A stretch of DNA of 64,000 nucleotides from Antilocapra americana (GCA_007570785.1 ML661900.1:4422864-4486863), one strand, 5' to 3'; shown: positions 44,421-56,072, counted from the first letter of the stretch. Numbers and translations: made by a program. Notes: generated by a model from the sequence alone, not told the origin.

Positions 44421-45830
44421 CCCCTGGTTGGGCAGCAGAGCAAGGAGCAGGGGACCTGAGCCACCGAGCAGCCTGAGGCTGAGCCAAGAGGAGAGAGAAA
44501 CGGTTTCCTGTGATGAATTTCCCTTACAGCAACTCCCTTATTAGACTCCCTTATGGCAATCCTGTTGGCAACTCGCTTGTTAAAGAACATCTTTAAACAG
44601 ACTTCCCTTCGTTGCACTCAAATTGTTTGGATACCCCAGCCCAAGAGCCCTCCACCCCCCTGCAGCCTCCATGGATCCACCCTGGAGGCCCACGGAAGGC
44701 TAGCAGCTGGCACCTACTGGGCACATGCCACAAGCAGGTACTTTCCGTGGGTTTTGTCTCCAAGCTTCCCAGCACCCCTATCAAGTGGGAATGATTATCA
44801 CCGTTCTAAGGGGAAGTTCGGTGTTGTGCCCCAGGCTGCCTGACTGATTCGTGTGGAGAGGAGAGATAAAACTGGGTGTGCCAAACCACTTCCAATGCAT
44901 CTCGACAGAAGCCAGTTATGCAGACCAGGGCAGAATAGGGGTCTTGCTGCAACAGGGGGTGAGGGGCTGCTGCCTGCCCTCCCCCAAAGCAGGGACAGAG
45001 CATGAGAGGAGGGGGGCTGACCATTTGAAAATAATCCTAATAGGGCTACGGCTCTGAGTCACTCTGGGAGACCTGAGGCCCAGGGACGCACACAGGACAC
45101 GCACAGTACCTGGGGGCTGTGACTACCCTCACCACCACTGTCACTGTTGTCATACAGGCTGCAGGCTGCTTTGTGAGCCAGCTCACTCCCCCCAACCTGA
45201 CGGGAGTCCTCATAACGCCTGGTCCTTGTTGCTCTGATCACAACCTTTAAATGTGTCTTCTTTGAGTGACTGACTGACTGGAGTCTGCTCCCCCATCAGA
45301 TTCTAAGCTGGGCAGGAACCTTCCTCCGAACATTCCTGGTGCTTAGCCCAGTGCCTGGTGAGAGGAGGTGCTCAGTGAATATGATGAGAATGAAGAAGGG
45401 GGAGAGTGCTCAACAGCAAGAATTATGACTGCATTTTCTAGATGGGGGTGTGTGAAACCCAGAGAGGGGAAACCAAGTGGTCTGGATCAGACAAGAAGCA
45501 ATGGATGGCTAAGCTGAGTGAGGACCTGATCCAGCGCAGGGAGGGAGGCCCAAGAAAACACAGCAGAAGTGAGATTTCAGGATGGCTGTAGGCATGAACA
45601 ATCCTGCACAAATGAGTGTGTGACAGATGACAAGTAGGGCCCTGTGGGACTCCTGGGCACAGAGACCTTTTTGTCCCCCTACAAGGAATCTTGTAGGCAA
45701 GACTCTAGCAGCTTCCATGGCTTTCTCTGAGTTCCAAAGGGAAGAGCAGTTGCTAATCAAGCAAGGAGCACAACAAAACCACCTGAAGCAGAGGCTCATC
45801 AACATTAGGTGACAGGCCATCTAGGACCCT
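44421..45830. other. intergenic, nothing firm
   Basis: Worn MIR/L2-like text near 44725-44830 and 45340-45500. Frames of up to 103 codons lack domains. Confidence 0.45.
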
Positions 45831-46254
45831 TGTTGGTGTTGTTCAGTCGCTCAGTCATGTCCAACTCTTTGTGACCCCATGGACTGCAGCACGCCAGGCT
45901 TCCCTATCCTTCACCATCTCCTGGAGTTTGCTCAAACTCATGTCCATTGAGTCAGTGATGCCATCCAACCATCTCATCCTCTGTTGCCCCTTCTCATCCT
46001 CCTCTCAATCTTGCCCAGCATCAGGATATTTTCCAATGAGTTGGCTCTTCACATCAGGGGCCAAAGGATTGGAACTTCAGCCTCAGCATCAGTCCTTCCA
46101 ATGAGTATTCAGGACTGATCTCCTTTAGGATTGACTGGTTTGATCTCCTTGCAGTCCAAGGGACTCTCAAGAGTCTTCTCCAGCATCACAGTTCAAAAGC
46201 ATCAATTCTTTATGGTCCAACTCTCACATCCATACATGACTACTGGAAAACCTG
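45831..46254 (-). mobile_element. BovB (RTE) LINE, 3' end, longest copy here
   Basis: Antisense from 'gttgttcagtcgctcagtca' through 'tccttgcagtccaagggact' to 'catccatacatgactactgg'. GGACCCT at 45824-45830 and 46255-46261 may be the target duplication. About 420 bases, non-coding. Confidence 0.93.
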
Positions 46255-46261
46255 GGACCCT

Positions 46262-46545
46262 GCACACACCCTAATCCTGTTACCAACCCCACTCTATTGA
46301 AACTGCAGAAGAAAGAAGAATGCAAGACTGTTATTGCCTTGATCCTTATCACATATTCTTGCTTGACTATATAACTTTTCCTAACTCACCAGGGAAAGGG
46401 GCACAGGTCTTGAGGTGTGAGTCTACTGTGTTTCCATTTGCCTGGCAAAGTAATAAAGCCACTTTTTCCTTCTCCTCCATAATCTGTCTCCATGTTCCTG
46501 TTTGCCATTGGTGCACAGAAAGCCAAGATTTTGGCAACAAGATAT
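46262..46545 (+). mobile_element. LTR-like segment with poly(A) signal
   Basis: 'gcaaagtaataaagccactt' with AATAAA at 46452-46457, followed by 'cattggtgcacagaaagcca' and TTGGCAAC, has the form of a retroviral R/U5 end. The left end is unclear and no viral coding text is recognised. Confidence 0.4.
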
Positions 46546-46766
46546 AAAAGTGATGGTCAGGTCCTGAGTGAAGCCCCATCCTTTGACAGAGACCTCCCTG
46601 ATGGGGAACCACCCCTTCCGGCAGGTGGAATGAGCAGCTCTCTTGGCAGCTTTCTCCAAGGCTGAGAACCACAGGCCAGACCCAGAGTGAGTAGGAGATG
46701 GGCCACAAGCTAGAGAAGGTGAAAGACCTGCAGAACCTCACTACAAGGCCCATTAGAAAACATGCT

Positions 46767-46957
46767 GTTTTTTTTTTTTTTTAATGTGGACCATTTTTAA
46801 AGTCTTTATTGAATTTGTTATAATATTGCTTCTGTTTTTTAAGTGCTTTTTGGTTTTTTGGCTGCATGTGATATCTAAGCTCCCCAACCAAGGATCAAAC
46901 CCACAACCTCTGCATTGGAAGGCGAACTCTTAATCACTGGACCACCAGGGAAGTACC
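46767..46957 (-). mobile_element. CHR-type tRNA-derived SINE
   Basis: Antisense: T-run, 'ttggctgcatgtgatatcta', 'cactggaccaccagggaagt'. Confidence 0.88.
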
Positions 46958-47267
46958 TATCCTTGTTTATAATGTTCCTAAACAGAGAGAAAGAGGGAGA
47001 GAGTTGATCTTGTCTACACAATAGGGAAAGACAACTATGATTGGTTGTCACCATGGACTCTTAATTTCTATCCTGATGGAACAAGTCTCCCTCTTGGGCA
47101 GGGCACCAGATATTGGAATGGGTCTGGCTGTGTGTCAGGGACAAGCTCTGCATAGCTCACCACCTGTGAGTCTCCTGGTCCACGGTCCCATGCTTGTTCT
47201 GAATGTCCTGAATGAAGGCTGGGGGCTGGAAGCTGAGTCAAGAAGGTGCCAATATATATAACGAGGA
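46958..47267. other. intergenic, nothing recognised
   Basis: No assignable repeat or gene. Confidence 0.5.
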
Positions 47268-47490
47268 GTCCATAAGAATAATAACAGTAGAAGCAAACAC
47301 TGACTGGTCACTTGCTCCGTGCCAGACACCATTTGAAGTGCTTTGCAGGCATGATCTAATTTAATCCTCACAAGTTACATGGGCAACCTGCCCAAAGGCA
47401 CACAGCTGGTATGTGGCAGAGCCAAGATTTAGACCCAGGTCGTCTAGCTCCAGATCTCACGCTCTTAACATCCTACACTTGCCTCTGCGA
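47268..47490 (-). mobile_element. MIR SINE
   Basis: Antisense, nearly full length: 'gctccgtgccagacaccatt', 'aatttaatcctcacaagtta', 'gcccaaaggcacacagctgg', 'cacgctcttaacatcctaca'. Confidence 0.85.
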
Positions 47491-47685
47491 CAAGCCTTCA
47501 GCTCTTGGTATGCTTTGTGTTTCAATGTGATTCAAATATTCAAGGTATGATTTTGCCTAATCCCGTGCTGGCAGGCTCTAGGCCAGGGCATTGATTCAGA
47601 ACTGGGGATTCAGCAATGGTGATGAGGAAAGGACTGTTTGGGGGAAGTGACTTATACCATGAGCTGAAGGTTGCCAGGAAAAAAA

Positions 47686-47711
47686 AAGTGAGTGTGTGTG
47701 TGTGCGCGCGT

Positions 47712-47745
<34 letters not shown>

Positions 47746-47756
47746 GCGCATACATG
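47686..47756. repeat. (TG)n(CG)n(CA)n compound microsatellite
   Basis: TG run, CGCGCG core, then CA run and CGCACGCGCATACATG: about 65 bases of alternating purine-pyrimidine, with the TG and CA arms complementary to each other. Confidence 0.95.
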
Positions 47757-48060
47757 AGAGGGGAAGGGTGGGGGTGATAGGGAGCGTCTTAAGCAGAGGG
47801 AAGAACATTTCGGGAGGTCTAAACTTGGGCATTACAGGAAAAGGAGGTCAATACAAGTTCTTGGGAACCCTCTGGAGCGAAGAAACCATAATGGGTCCTT
47901 AAAGCTCCCCGAGTCTTTGAGCCATGTCCCTTCACAAACCTCCCGGGCTGAGTCCCACAAGGCACTTCTGGCCAGGATGCTGCCGCTCCCATCCAGGTGG
48001 ACGAGCGCCACTGCGGATTTATCTTGGGCTCAGTATCTGGGTGCCCCTGAGGAACCCCTA
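47757..48060. other. intergenic, nothing recognised
   Basis: No assignable repeat or gene. Confidence 0.5.
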
Positions 48061-48420
48061 CCATTCCTGCCCTCAGCCTAGTCGTGCCTTCTAACCCTGT
48101 AACGAAGAGGGCCCCGGCACAAGGGTCCGAAGTTGGGGGTGGGGATAAAGGGAGGGTCCCTCGGCCAAGCTCCTGGCGGCCGGCCCCTCCCAGTCCTTAG
48201 CTGGTCGCCTAGGAGACAGCTCCCGGTGCGCTCTCATTGGCCGGCCGCGGCTCCTAGAGGGAGGCTCTGGGCTGCTGTGCACGTGCGTGAGCAGGCTCAC
48301 GTGTGGGTGCAGGGTGCGGGAGCCTTGGCACGGAGCAGGCCTGGGCGCCCTGTGATCCCAGGAAGGAGCGAAGCTGCGGGAGGGGGGCGTGGACCCTTGG
48401 GAGGACCCAGATGGTCAGAG
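48061..48420. promoter_or_regulatory. CpG-rich block, candidate promoter or enhancer
   Basis: About 22 CpGs counted by eye in 360 bases, with CGGCCGGCCGCGG-type runs, an inverted CCAAT box (ATTGG at 48236-48240) and CACGTG-type E-boxes near 48280-48302. It lies downstream of LINGO1, so it is not that gene's promoter. No exon could be attached. Confidence 0.35.
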
Positions 48421-48685
48421 ACTGGTTGGTGAAGGTTCAGCCAGGGTGCACCCGTGAGCTCTGGGAGGGGGAGGTCCTGTAGGTCTGTGGTTTCGTGTGA
48501 GTGAGAGGAGTCAGTGTGGTATACCAGTGTGAACAGCTATTATCTGTACCAGAGTGTACACTGAGGGTGTCTGCTTGCTTCAAGGAAAAGCTTGTGTGTG
48601 GATACATAAACTGCTGCCCATCTGCGTAGGAGAGTGTATGGGTCTGTATAAATGTGAGCTCTGCCATGTGCACCTGTGCCCACTG

Positions 48686-48712
48686 GAGTGTGTGTGTGTG
48701 TGTGCACGTGTG
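48686..48712. repeat. short (TG)n tract
   Basis: TGTGTGTGTGTGTGTG followed by CACGTGTG. Confidence 0.85.
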
Positions 48713-50514
48713 TAGCAGAGAAGTGTGCATCTTCCATACGTCAAATCTTTCCTCCATAGGCTCTGAGATGTGTCATGTCACTCATGCTCAAGCGCCCACC
48801 ATAGCTCCCCATTGCCCCATGGCACCCTACAGAACACCCACCTCACTTCCCCAACCCCTCACACTCAAGTCTGCCCTCCCTCCCCCAGGAACACGGAGAG
48901 TCACCAGGATCAGGGGTTCTGTCCCTGGTTCAAGGAAGGCTTCAAGGGCAGGTGTGAAGCATCCAAAGCAGATTTTCCTAAAACTAAGCCAGGGGACCTG
49001 GAGCTGAGGGCCTTGGGACCCTCAAAAAGCTGGGACCTACATTTTCTCTCACTTGTTTGCTCTCTTTACAGGAATGGTAACCTTCCCTTACGTCCCCACT
49101 GCCTGTGGGACTCAGGACTCCACAGCTGTGGGGGTGTTTACAGGTGTTATTCCCTCAGCCACCTCCCTGCCCCATCTTCTCCTGCCTGCCAGTGTGTTTG
49201 GGAAACTTTCTTTTTTGGGGAGGAGGGCTGAGGGCCAGCTGGGACCTGGGAGCCCATCATGGCCTCTTCAGCCCTCTGCCTCACCTCAGAACAACCTCCC
49301 ATCTAGCCCACTCTTCCAGCAGTCTTTTCTACCTCTGGGCAACTGCAGGAGCCCATCAGCCTTGCTGTGTCCCTGTCCCTTCCACCTGCCCCGCAGGACA
49401 AAGGAAACAGCTGTTCTCCTGGCTCCTGGCCAGCCAGGTGCCAGCCAGTGGCCGATTAGGCAGCCCTGCCCCATCTCTTCGGGTGGCAGAGACTTCCACC
49501 AGTCCTACTTCCATGGTCCACCTGGACTCTCTGACAGACACTCCTCCTGGGCTGTCCTGCCTAGATGAGCTCTGGGGACCCATCTGGTCCAACCCTAGCT
49601 GTGCAGAGAAAGCAAGGTGATGCAGAGGGACGAGGGTGCACCCCAAGTGTCAGGAGACTGGCAGGCTGCCCAAGGAGGACATAAGGTGATCTCCGGAGTA
49701 TGTGTGGGGAACGGGTGCTCTGATGGCTCGGCCTCTGGGGGCTTTGGCTGTCCCAGCTCCAGACTGAAGGCGGGGGGGACTGGGTAACTGGGCCTGAGGT
49801 GGCCAGGGTGGGGGCAAGCAGAGGGGCCGGCAGGCCACGTGGGCCTCTGTTCCAGGTGACTGCGCAGTCGGTATGGTGCATGGCCAGGGGGATTTATGGG
49901 CCCAGGCGCGGGGCTAGGCAGTAAATGTCGTTGTGCTAGAGGGCTGTAACTCTGCTTCGCCTCAGCAACAGTGTGGGGGCAGGGAAGTGAGACAGGGGAC
50001 ACCGCTGAGTTCTGGGGGGAGCCCTGAAGCTGGAAAGGAGTGGGGAGACCCAGCTGGTATTGTCCTCTCTCAGGCACTTGGGAGGGTCGGCCCAGAGACT
50101 GGTGCAAGGTCACCCCAAGCAGTGTCTTCCCTTCCCGGTGCTAAGCACTGGACAGAGCCCAGCAGACAGACACAAGGAATGCCTCACTATGACCCGGCTC
50201 CATGCTGCCCAGGGCAGCCGCACACCCCTTCCCAGCTGGGGCTGCTCCCTGTGCCCTTGGCGTGACCTGAAAGAGGCTCCAGAGCTGGCAGGCGATGGAA
50301 GGGATGAGGGTTTACTGTGCCTATGTCTCTCCTCTTTATGACGCTGTATTTTTTAATGAGCTATGTAAATCTCTGCTGGTTGGAGAGCAAAGTTAGGGCC
50401 TCCAGCTGTCCCCCTCCTCCGGGGCTGGGTGCCCCCTGGGGCCAGCCTGACCTTGTGCTTCCCATGGGAAAGCTTTCTGGATGCTACAGTGGTTGCCACC
50501 CCCCAGTTCAGCTG
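48713..50514. other. intergenic, nothing recognised
   Basis: GC-rich 1.8 kb. Frames of 171 and 172 codons occur on both strands in low-complexity Pro/Ser-rich translation, without domains. A small AT-rich block at 50340-50375 (GTATTTTTTAATGAGC) is unassigned. Confidence 0.45.
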
Positions 50515-50640
50515 AGTCAGAGCTGGTGCTACTACTGACTCATTTTGTGACCTTAGACCTGTCACTCCCCATCTCTGAACCTCAGTTTGCTCATCTGCAA
50601 AATGGGAGTACACACTGTGCCTTGTGAGGTGCCATGTCTT
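50515..50640 (+). mobile_element. MIR SINE
   Basis: 'cctcagtttgctcatctgca' then 'aaatgggagtacacactgtg'. Confidence 0.75.
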
Positions 50641-51609
50641 AGCTGTGCAACCCTGCACAATGGCTAAGCCTCTCTGAGACTTGTGTTTTTCATCATCAAA
50701 CAGGGAGACAGTCATGCTGATCACTGCTCTGGGCTCAGCTCTGGACACTGGGAGTGGAGGACCACTGACAGGGTCGGCAGTCCTCTTGCCTGCCTGGCTT
50801 TCTCTTTCCTCTGCTTCCAGCTTTATCTCCAGCTTCTCCCCACTCCTCTGTTCCCCCAGGGCATCCTGTCACTCCCTCCCCAGAATTGGCTGTCTCCAAG
50901 GCGGTGTGTCTCAGCCCAGCCTGGGAGTGAGGGGGTAGGGACAGGGTGGAGCTTGTGGGAGGCACAGGGGCAGCCATGCTCTGTTCCTGCTGGGGTCACG
51001 TCTAGAGCATGACTTGGCATGGGGGTTGGGCTGTGAAGGAACTGGGAGAGGAGGGGGCTGGGGCTGAGACCCTGGGGTACCCCTCAGTCTCCGTGGCCCT
51101 CAAGTCCGCAGCCTAGCCTTCTCAGATCCAGAAATCACCTGGCCTGGGCTGGAGTATAGAATGAGCCATAATAGGTTTATGAGGAGGCTGTAAATCCCTT
51201 TACAGGCTAAGCAATCAGTTCCCTGAGGCAGTCAGAGCCAGGGCTTAGATACATGGCCACTGATCTCAGACTCCTGCTCCGTAGTCCCCAGTTGCCTGGT
51301 AGGTACCAGGGCCAAATTTCTGGGTCCTTAGAACAGGCTGCTGGGCCTTGTGTATCATGCTCTGATCTTAGGAGCCCATAGAGATGTCTGGTCGACTGGG
51401 AACCAGGAGGCAGAACTGACCAGCAGAAGCTTTGATTGTGACCCCCACCCATGTACTCACCCACCTGGGCCAAAGCACACCCTCCATCACCAAATCATTC
51501 CTATCCCACAAAGGAAAGGGGCTGAAGGAGGTGATGGGACTGTACCCATTTCACAGATGAGAAGCCTGAGTCTAGAATGGCTCAAAGTAGAGACCAGTTT
51601 GGTGCTTTC
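50641..51609. other. intergenic, nothing recognised
   Basis: The block 51150-51215 (CATAATAGGTTTATGAGG) is AT-rich and unassigned. Confidence 0.45.
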
Positions 51610-51810
51610 TTTTCTCATGAAGTACTTGTGCCCTGAGTATGAATCCTGGCTTTGTAAACCCCAGGACCACTTCTCCCTGAGCCTCATTGTTCTCATCCAA
51701 AAGACAGCACATGGGAACATCCTTGTGAAAGGATAAAATATGAAATGTGGGTAAAGTGTCTGACCTGGTGCCTGGCCCCTTGAGAAACAACAGCTCTTAC
51801 CATTATTGCT
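51610..51810 (+). mobile_element. MIR SINE
   Basis: 'gagtatgaatcctggctttg', 'gagcctcattgttctcatcc', 'gacctggtgcctggcccctt'. Confidence 0.65.
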
Positions 51811-51967
51811 GTATGACCCCTGGTGTCCCCACCACCTGCTTCTGTTTGAAAGGACACTGCACCAGGGACAGCAAACTTTGGCTCAAGTCCTGGTTTTTAC
51901 TTACCAGCTGTAGATCCATCTATAGGTCTGTCACCATCACTCTCTGAGTCCCCACCATCACTCTCTA

Positions 51968-52183
51968 CTGCTCAGTTGCTTCAGTCGTGTCTGACTCTTT
52001 GCAATCCTATGGACTATAGCACGCCAGGCTCCTCTGTCCATGAGATTCACCATGCAAGAACACTGGAGTGGGTTGCCATGCCCTCCTCCAGGAGATCTTC
52101 TCCATCCAGCAGTCAAACCCCCATTTCCTGTGTCTCCTGCCTTGCAGGCAGATTCTTTACTATTGAGCTACCAGGGAAACCTC
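51968..52183 (-). mobile_element. Bov-tA SINE
   Basis: Antisense; 'ttgcttcagtcgtgtctgac' at the left, 'ctattgagctaccagggaaa' at the right. Confidence 0.93.
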
Positions 52184-52310
52184 CTAAGTCCCCTGCTCCT
52201 AGGTAAACTTATAGAGAAACCTGTGCACCAGTGAGTGGTTCCTGAAAGAGAAAAGGCCACCTTTTTCCATGGAGGTTCCTGGGGAGGATGACTTCCATCG
52301 GTGGCTGCAC

Positions 52311-52376
52311 TGACCCTCGCATCCAGCATGCCCTTTCACCATGTGACCCTCGCATCCAGCATGCCCTTTCACCATC
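52311..52376 (+). repeat. 33-base tandem duplication
   Basis: Two 33-base units (52311-52343 and 52344-52376) starting TGACCCTCGCATCCAGCATG, identical except for the last base (G or C). Confidence 0.97.
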
Positions 52377-52424
52377 TGACTTTGCGGCGCCTCCCACCCA
52401 GAGCTGGGTCTGACCTCCCACCCC

Positions 52425-52808
52425 TGAATCTAGGTGGCCCCTGCCTTAACCAATGGAACGGAGTGAACGTGAAGCCGTGGGACTTCTGGCCTAGTCTTCA
52501 ACAGACCTGGAATCTTCCATTTAGCCCTCCTGGAGCACTGAGCTACCATAAGGAAGTCAGGCTCGCCTACTGGAGAGACAGTGTGGAAAGAGAGAAGCCT
52601 GCCAGCCTCCGGTCCTCCCAGTCTCCCCAGCTGAGACAACAGACATGGCCAGAAACCACCCTGGATCTCTGAGCCCCAGTCAGGGTTCCCTAACTAACAC
52701 CAGGCAGAGCAGAGATGAGCGGTCCTGACCAAGCCTGCCCAGCTTATGAAGCTGGGAACAAACGAATGGTTGCTTAGTTTCGGAGAGCAACAACAGATAA
52801 CTGATACA
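52425..52808 (+). mobile_element. MLT-like (MaLR) LTR
   Basis: 'ccttaaccaatggaacggag' at the left and 'agcaacaacagataactgat' at the right have the form of an MLT-type LTR. Old and diverged. Confidence 0.5.
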
Positions 52809-52869
52809 TTCCTTTAGCGCTTTCTGTACCTTCTTTACCCACACTCGGTCTGGGTGAGGTGGAGCTCCC

Positions 52870-52990
52870 TGGCATCATTTGATTGGACAGGAGATAAACA
52901 CCTGACTCAGAGGCAGCGGATACATTGGGTGGCTGGTGACCAATCAGAATTTTTTCCTCTGGAGACTGTGAATGAAGAGATCAGCGATCC
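52870..52990. repeat. unnamed interspersed repeat, copy C
   Basis: 'atttgattggacaggagata' and 'gaccaatcagaattttttcc' parallel copies A and B at 43 and 44 kb. Confidence 0.4.
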
Positions 52991-54829
52991 TAGCAAGGAA
53001 GATTATGAAGGCAGCTGAAGCTGGATTTTGGAATGGGAGCTGAGGATGACTTTCAGCCCTGTGCAGGCTGTCATGTCATTAGAGGACACCAAATGGGGGA
53101 GAGCTGCAGGAAAGCTGATAGATCCTGGAATCAGGTTCTGTGAAGCCCCCAGTAAATCACTTCACTCCAGTTGGTCTGCTCTGACCTTGCTTCTGGGACC
53201 TCACGACCCATGACTTCAGGCCCTGAGTTCAAGCCTCCAGGTCCCCTGGGACTCTTTAATAGCTGCCCAGGGTCTATACTGCTCCTCTGGCCACTTTCTT
53301 TCTATCCTGGGCAGTCAGGGGTGAGAGCTTAGAGTCTGCTACCACCCTCCCCACACAGGGCCCTAAGTCTCCAGTGGCAAATCAGAGGATATGACCAGGT
53401 TTGGTTTCTACCCCAACCCCACTGGAGTTCCAGCTCTTTGGGCTCCCCATCCTGTTCCCCACACAGTAATTCAACCATTTCTCTGCCTGATATCATGCTG
53501 ATAAAAGTGGTCACTATTGTACACCACACAGGTGCCACACCTGAGATGGTGTTTGAACCAAGGTCTGCCTGACTCCAAAGTCCACTCCCCAAACACTACT
53601 CTCCTGTGTGACTCTAGGCAGGTTATTTCCCATCTCTGAGGGGTACACTGGGGTTGGAGTGGTGGTGGGGGGGTCATAGCATTTGCTGCTCCCTCTAATA
53701 TTCACCCTGCTCAATGCTATCCTTGGCCCAGTCCACTTGCTTGTCCAAGGGGAGGCTCCCAGTCTTATCACCCCTTCTCTTTATGGTATGCTGTCTCTTG
53801 CTGGAAGCTGTCTCTGGTCTTGGTCTTCTGGGAAGCAGGCTAAACTCTCAGGATTCAGTATCTTGCCTTTTCCCCAGTAGCTTGGACCCAGGGTGAAACG
53901 TGAGCAGAGCAGCAAGTATCCTATAGGACTTGATGAAAAAGAACACTCTGAGCCCACAACCCCACTGGGTCTGAGGCAGACTGGGGCCATGCAGTGAGTG
54001 GTATCTATTCCTACTCTTTCTCTGTCAGAGGCTGTCAGGTCGTGGAGAAAGTAACCCCTCCAGCCTGACATTCCATGCTATTCCACCTTAAATGTCAGAA
54101 TTTTCAGCAGCTGAGTTCAATCTTCTTTAGGTGAAGGTCCCATAGTTAGGAAAGGATCACACTAAAACCTAGGCTGCTGAGCTCCCAGCATGGACTTCTC
54201 CCAGTGTCCAGGTTCCTTTGCTTGGGCCAACCCAGTCCCCCAACCCAGGGTGCTCACATTCCACTGAATTGACTCTCTTCCCCATCTGAAAACAACCTCA
54301 CAATTTTCCCATGTCCTGAATTTCCTCAGGGGTCCAGTTCCTTCCCAATAGCCAAGAAGATACTGGTGCTGCTCTTACCAGAACCTCGTGAGGCCCCAGG
54401 GATCCTGGAACCCCAGATGGGTTAACTAACAATCCCCTGGCTGCCTTCTGCATGAGGACAGTGTCTGTCAGTGTATCGGGGTTGGGATGATGGAGAGCCT
54501 GCGCTCTGGTCTCTCTCTGGAGATGGATAGGGCTCCTGGGTTCTTGAGCTTCATGTGAGACCACTGGCCTCTTGTTGCATACACACTGCCCACCATGTTC
54601 AATGACTCCTCTCCCTCCCCTTGGCCTCCCCAAAGTTGCCTCCTGCCAGATGGGGGTCCCCAGGCCTGGTCCTGAGAAGCCCTGAGCCAGGCTTAGAAGT
54701 CTGCAGCTCTAGAATGTCCAGCGCTGGTCCTGTTACTGAGAAGCTGTGTGACTTTGGCTAAGCTCCCACCTTCTCTGGTCCTGGCTCATCAGCAGAGTTG
54801 GACTCAACAGAATGATCACCCCCACCATT
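52991..54829. other. intergenic, nothing firm
   Basis: A worn MIR may lie at 54720-54820 and another at 53540-53640. No gene. Confidence 0.45.
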
Positions 54830-54862
54830 GGCAGTGGGTTTACTGAGTGCCAGACACTACAT

Positions 54863-55079
54863 AGGTGGCACTAGTGGTAAAGAACCAACCAGCCAATGCA
54901 GGAGATGCAGGAGACCCAGGTTCGATCCCTGGGTTGGGAAGATCCCCTGGAGGAGGGCATGACAACCCACTCCAGTATTCTTGCCTGGAGAATCCCCATG
55001 GACAGAGGAGCCTGGCAGGCTAGAGTCCATGGGGTCCCAAAGAGTTGGACATGACTGAAGCGACCTACCACAGCACAGG
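54863..55079 (+). mobile_element. Bov-tA SINE, slightly 5'-truncated
   Basis: Starts inside the head at 'aggtggcactagtggtaaag'. Flanked by CACTACAT at 54855-54862 and 55080-55087. Confidence 0.95.
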
Positions 55080-55087
55080 CACTACAT

Positions 55088-55250
55088 CACTCAACAAATA
55101 TACCTATGCTCCCTCATTTCACCTCCTAATGACCTGCATAAGATTGTCTTTATGCTACAGATGAGAAGACCCAGAGGCTCAGGTTAAGAAACAACCCAAA
55201 CAGCTAGTAAGTGCTAGACTAGGACCTCAAACTCAGCCCTGACCTCAAAC
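55088..55250 (-). mobile_element. MIR, split by the SINE to its left
   Basis: 'ctcatttcacctcctaatga', 'acagatgagaagacccagag', 'acccaaacagctagtaagtg': antisense MIR. Its beginning ('ttactgagtgccagacacta') lies left of the SINE at 54840. Confidence 0.7.
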
Positions 55251-55606
55251 CTCAGTCTTATCATCACTAGTCTAGGCTGCCCCAGGTCCCCCAAGGACCG
55301 TCTACCTTTTCCGCACCAGCATCCTAGGATCCTATAGAGAGAGAGGATCCTATTTCTTGTCAGGGGATAAAACCACAGTTCAGAGGGTTTGTGGCTACCC
55401 CAGAGCCAGGGACAGTCTAGGGTGGTGGTTGGGAGACGTGGACAAGTGTACAAAGGCTGCACCAGCTGGGAGCCTGGAGCAGAGCCGGCCCTTGGGAATG
55501 TCTGTAAATTGAATGAATGAATGACTGAGTGTTGACTCCATGCGAGACTCTGCTCATCCTGCCATCCCACCAGAGGCTTGATTTAGAGGTTGTTAGGCAT
55601 GCCGTT
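55251..55606. other. intergenic, nothing recognised
   Basis: A short GAATGAATGAATGA run at 55512-55525. Confidence 0.5.
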
Positions 55607-56072
55607 GGGCTTCTCTAGTGGCTCAGATGATAATCTGCCTGCAATGCAGGAGACCTGGGTTCAATCCCTGGGTTGGGAAGATGCCCTGGAGAAGGGAATG
55701 GCTACCCACTCCAGTACTCTTGCCTGGAGAATCCCATGGACAGAGGGGCCTGATAGGCTGCAGTCCTTGGAGTCGCTAAGAGTCAGACATGACTGAGCGG
55801 CTTCACTTTCCCTTTTCACTTTCTTTCATTGGAGAAGGAAATGGCAACCCACTCCAGTGTTCTTGCCTGGAGAATCCCAGGGACAGGGGAGTCTGGTGGG
55901 CTGCCATCTATGGGGTCACACAGAGTCAGACACAACTGAAGTGACTTGGCAGAAGCAGCAGCCAGTATTCTTGCCTGGAGAATTCCATGGACAGAGGAGC
56001 CTGGCGCATCCCAGTCCCTGGGGTCATAAAGAGTCGGACACAGCTGAGCAACTTTCACCTTTACTTTCACCA
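55607..56072 (+). mobile_element. Bov-tA followed by two further Bov-A units
   Basis: A complete Bov-tA (55607-55825), a second Bov-A body (55828-55960, from 'attggagaaggaaatggcaa') and a third partial body (from 'ccagtattcttgcctggaga' at about 55963). All three are sense. Confidence 0.92.

Noticed and set aside
48713..50113. Overlapping 153-172-codon frames on both strands
   Set aside because: Pro/Ser/Leu-rich translations of GC-rich DNA, present on both strands at once, without domains or splice context.
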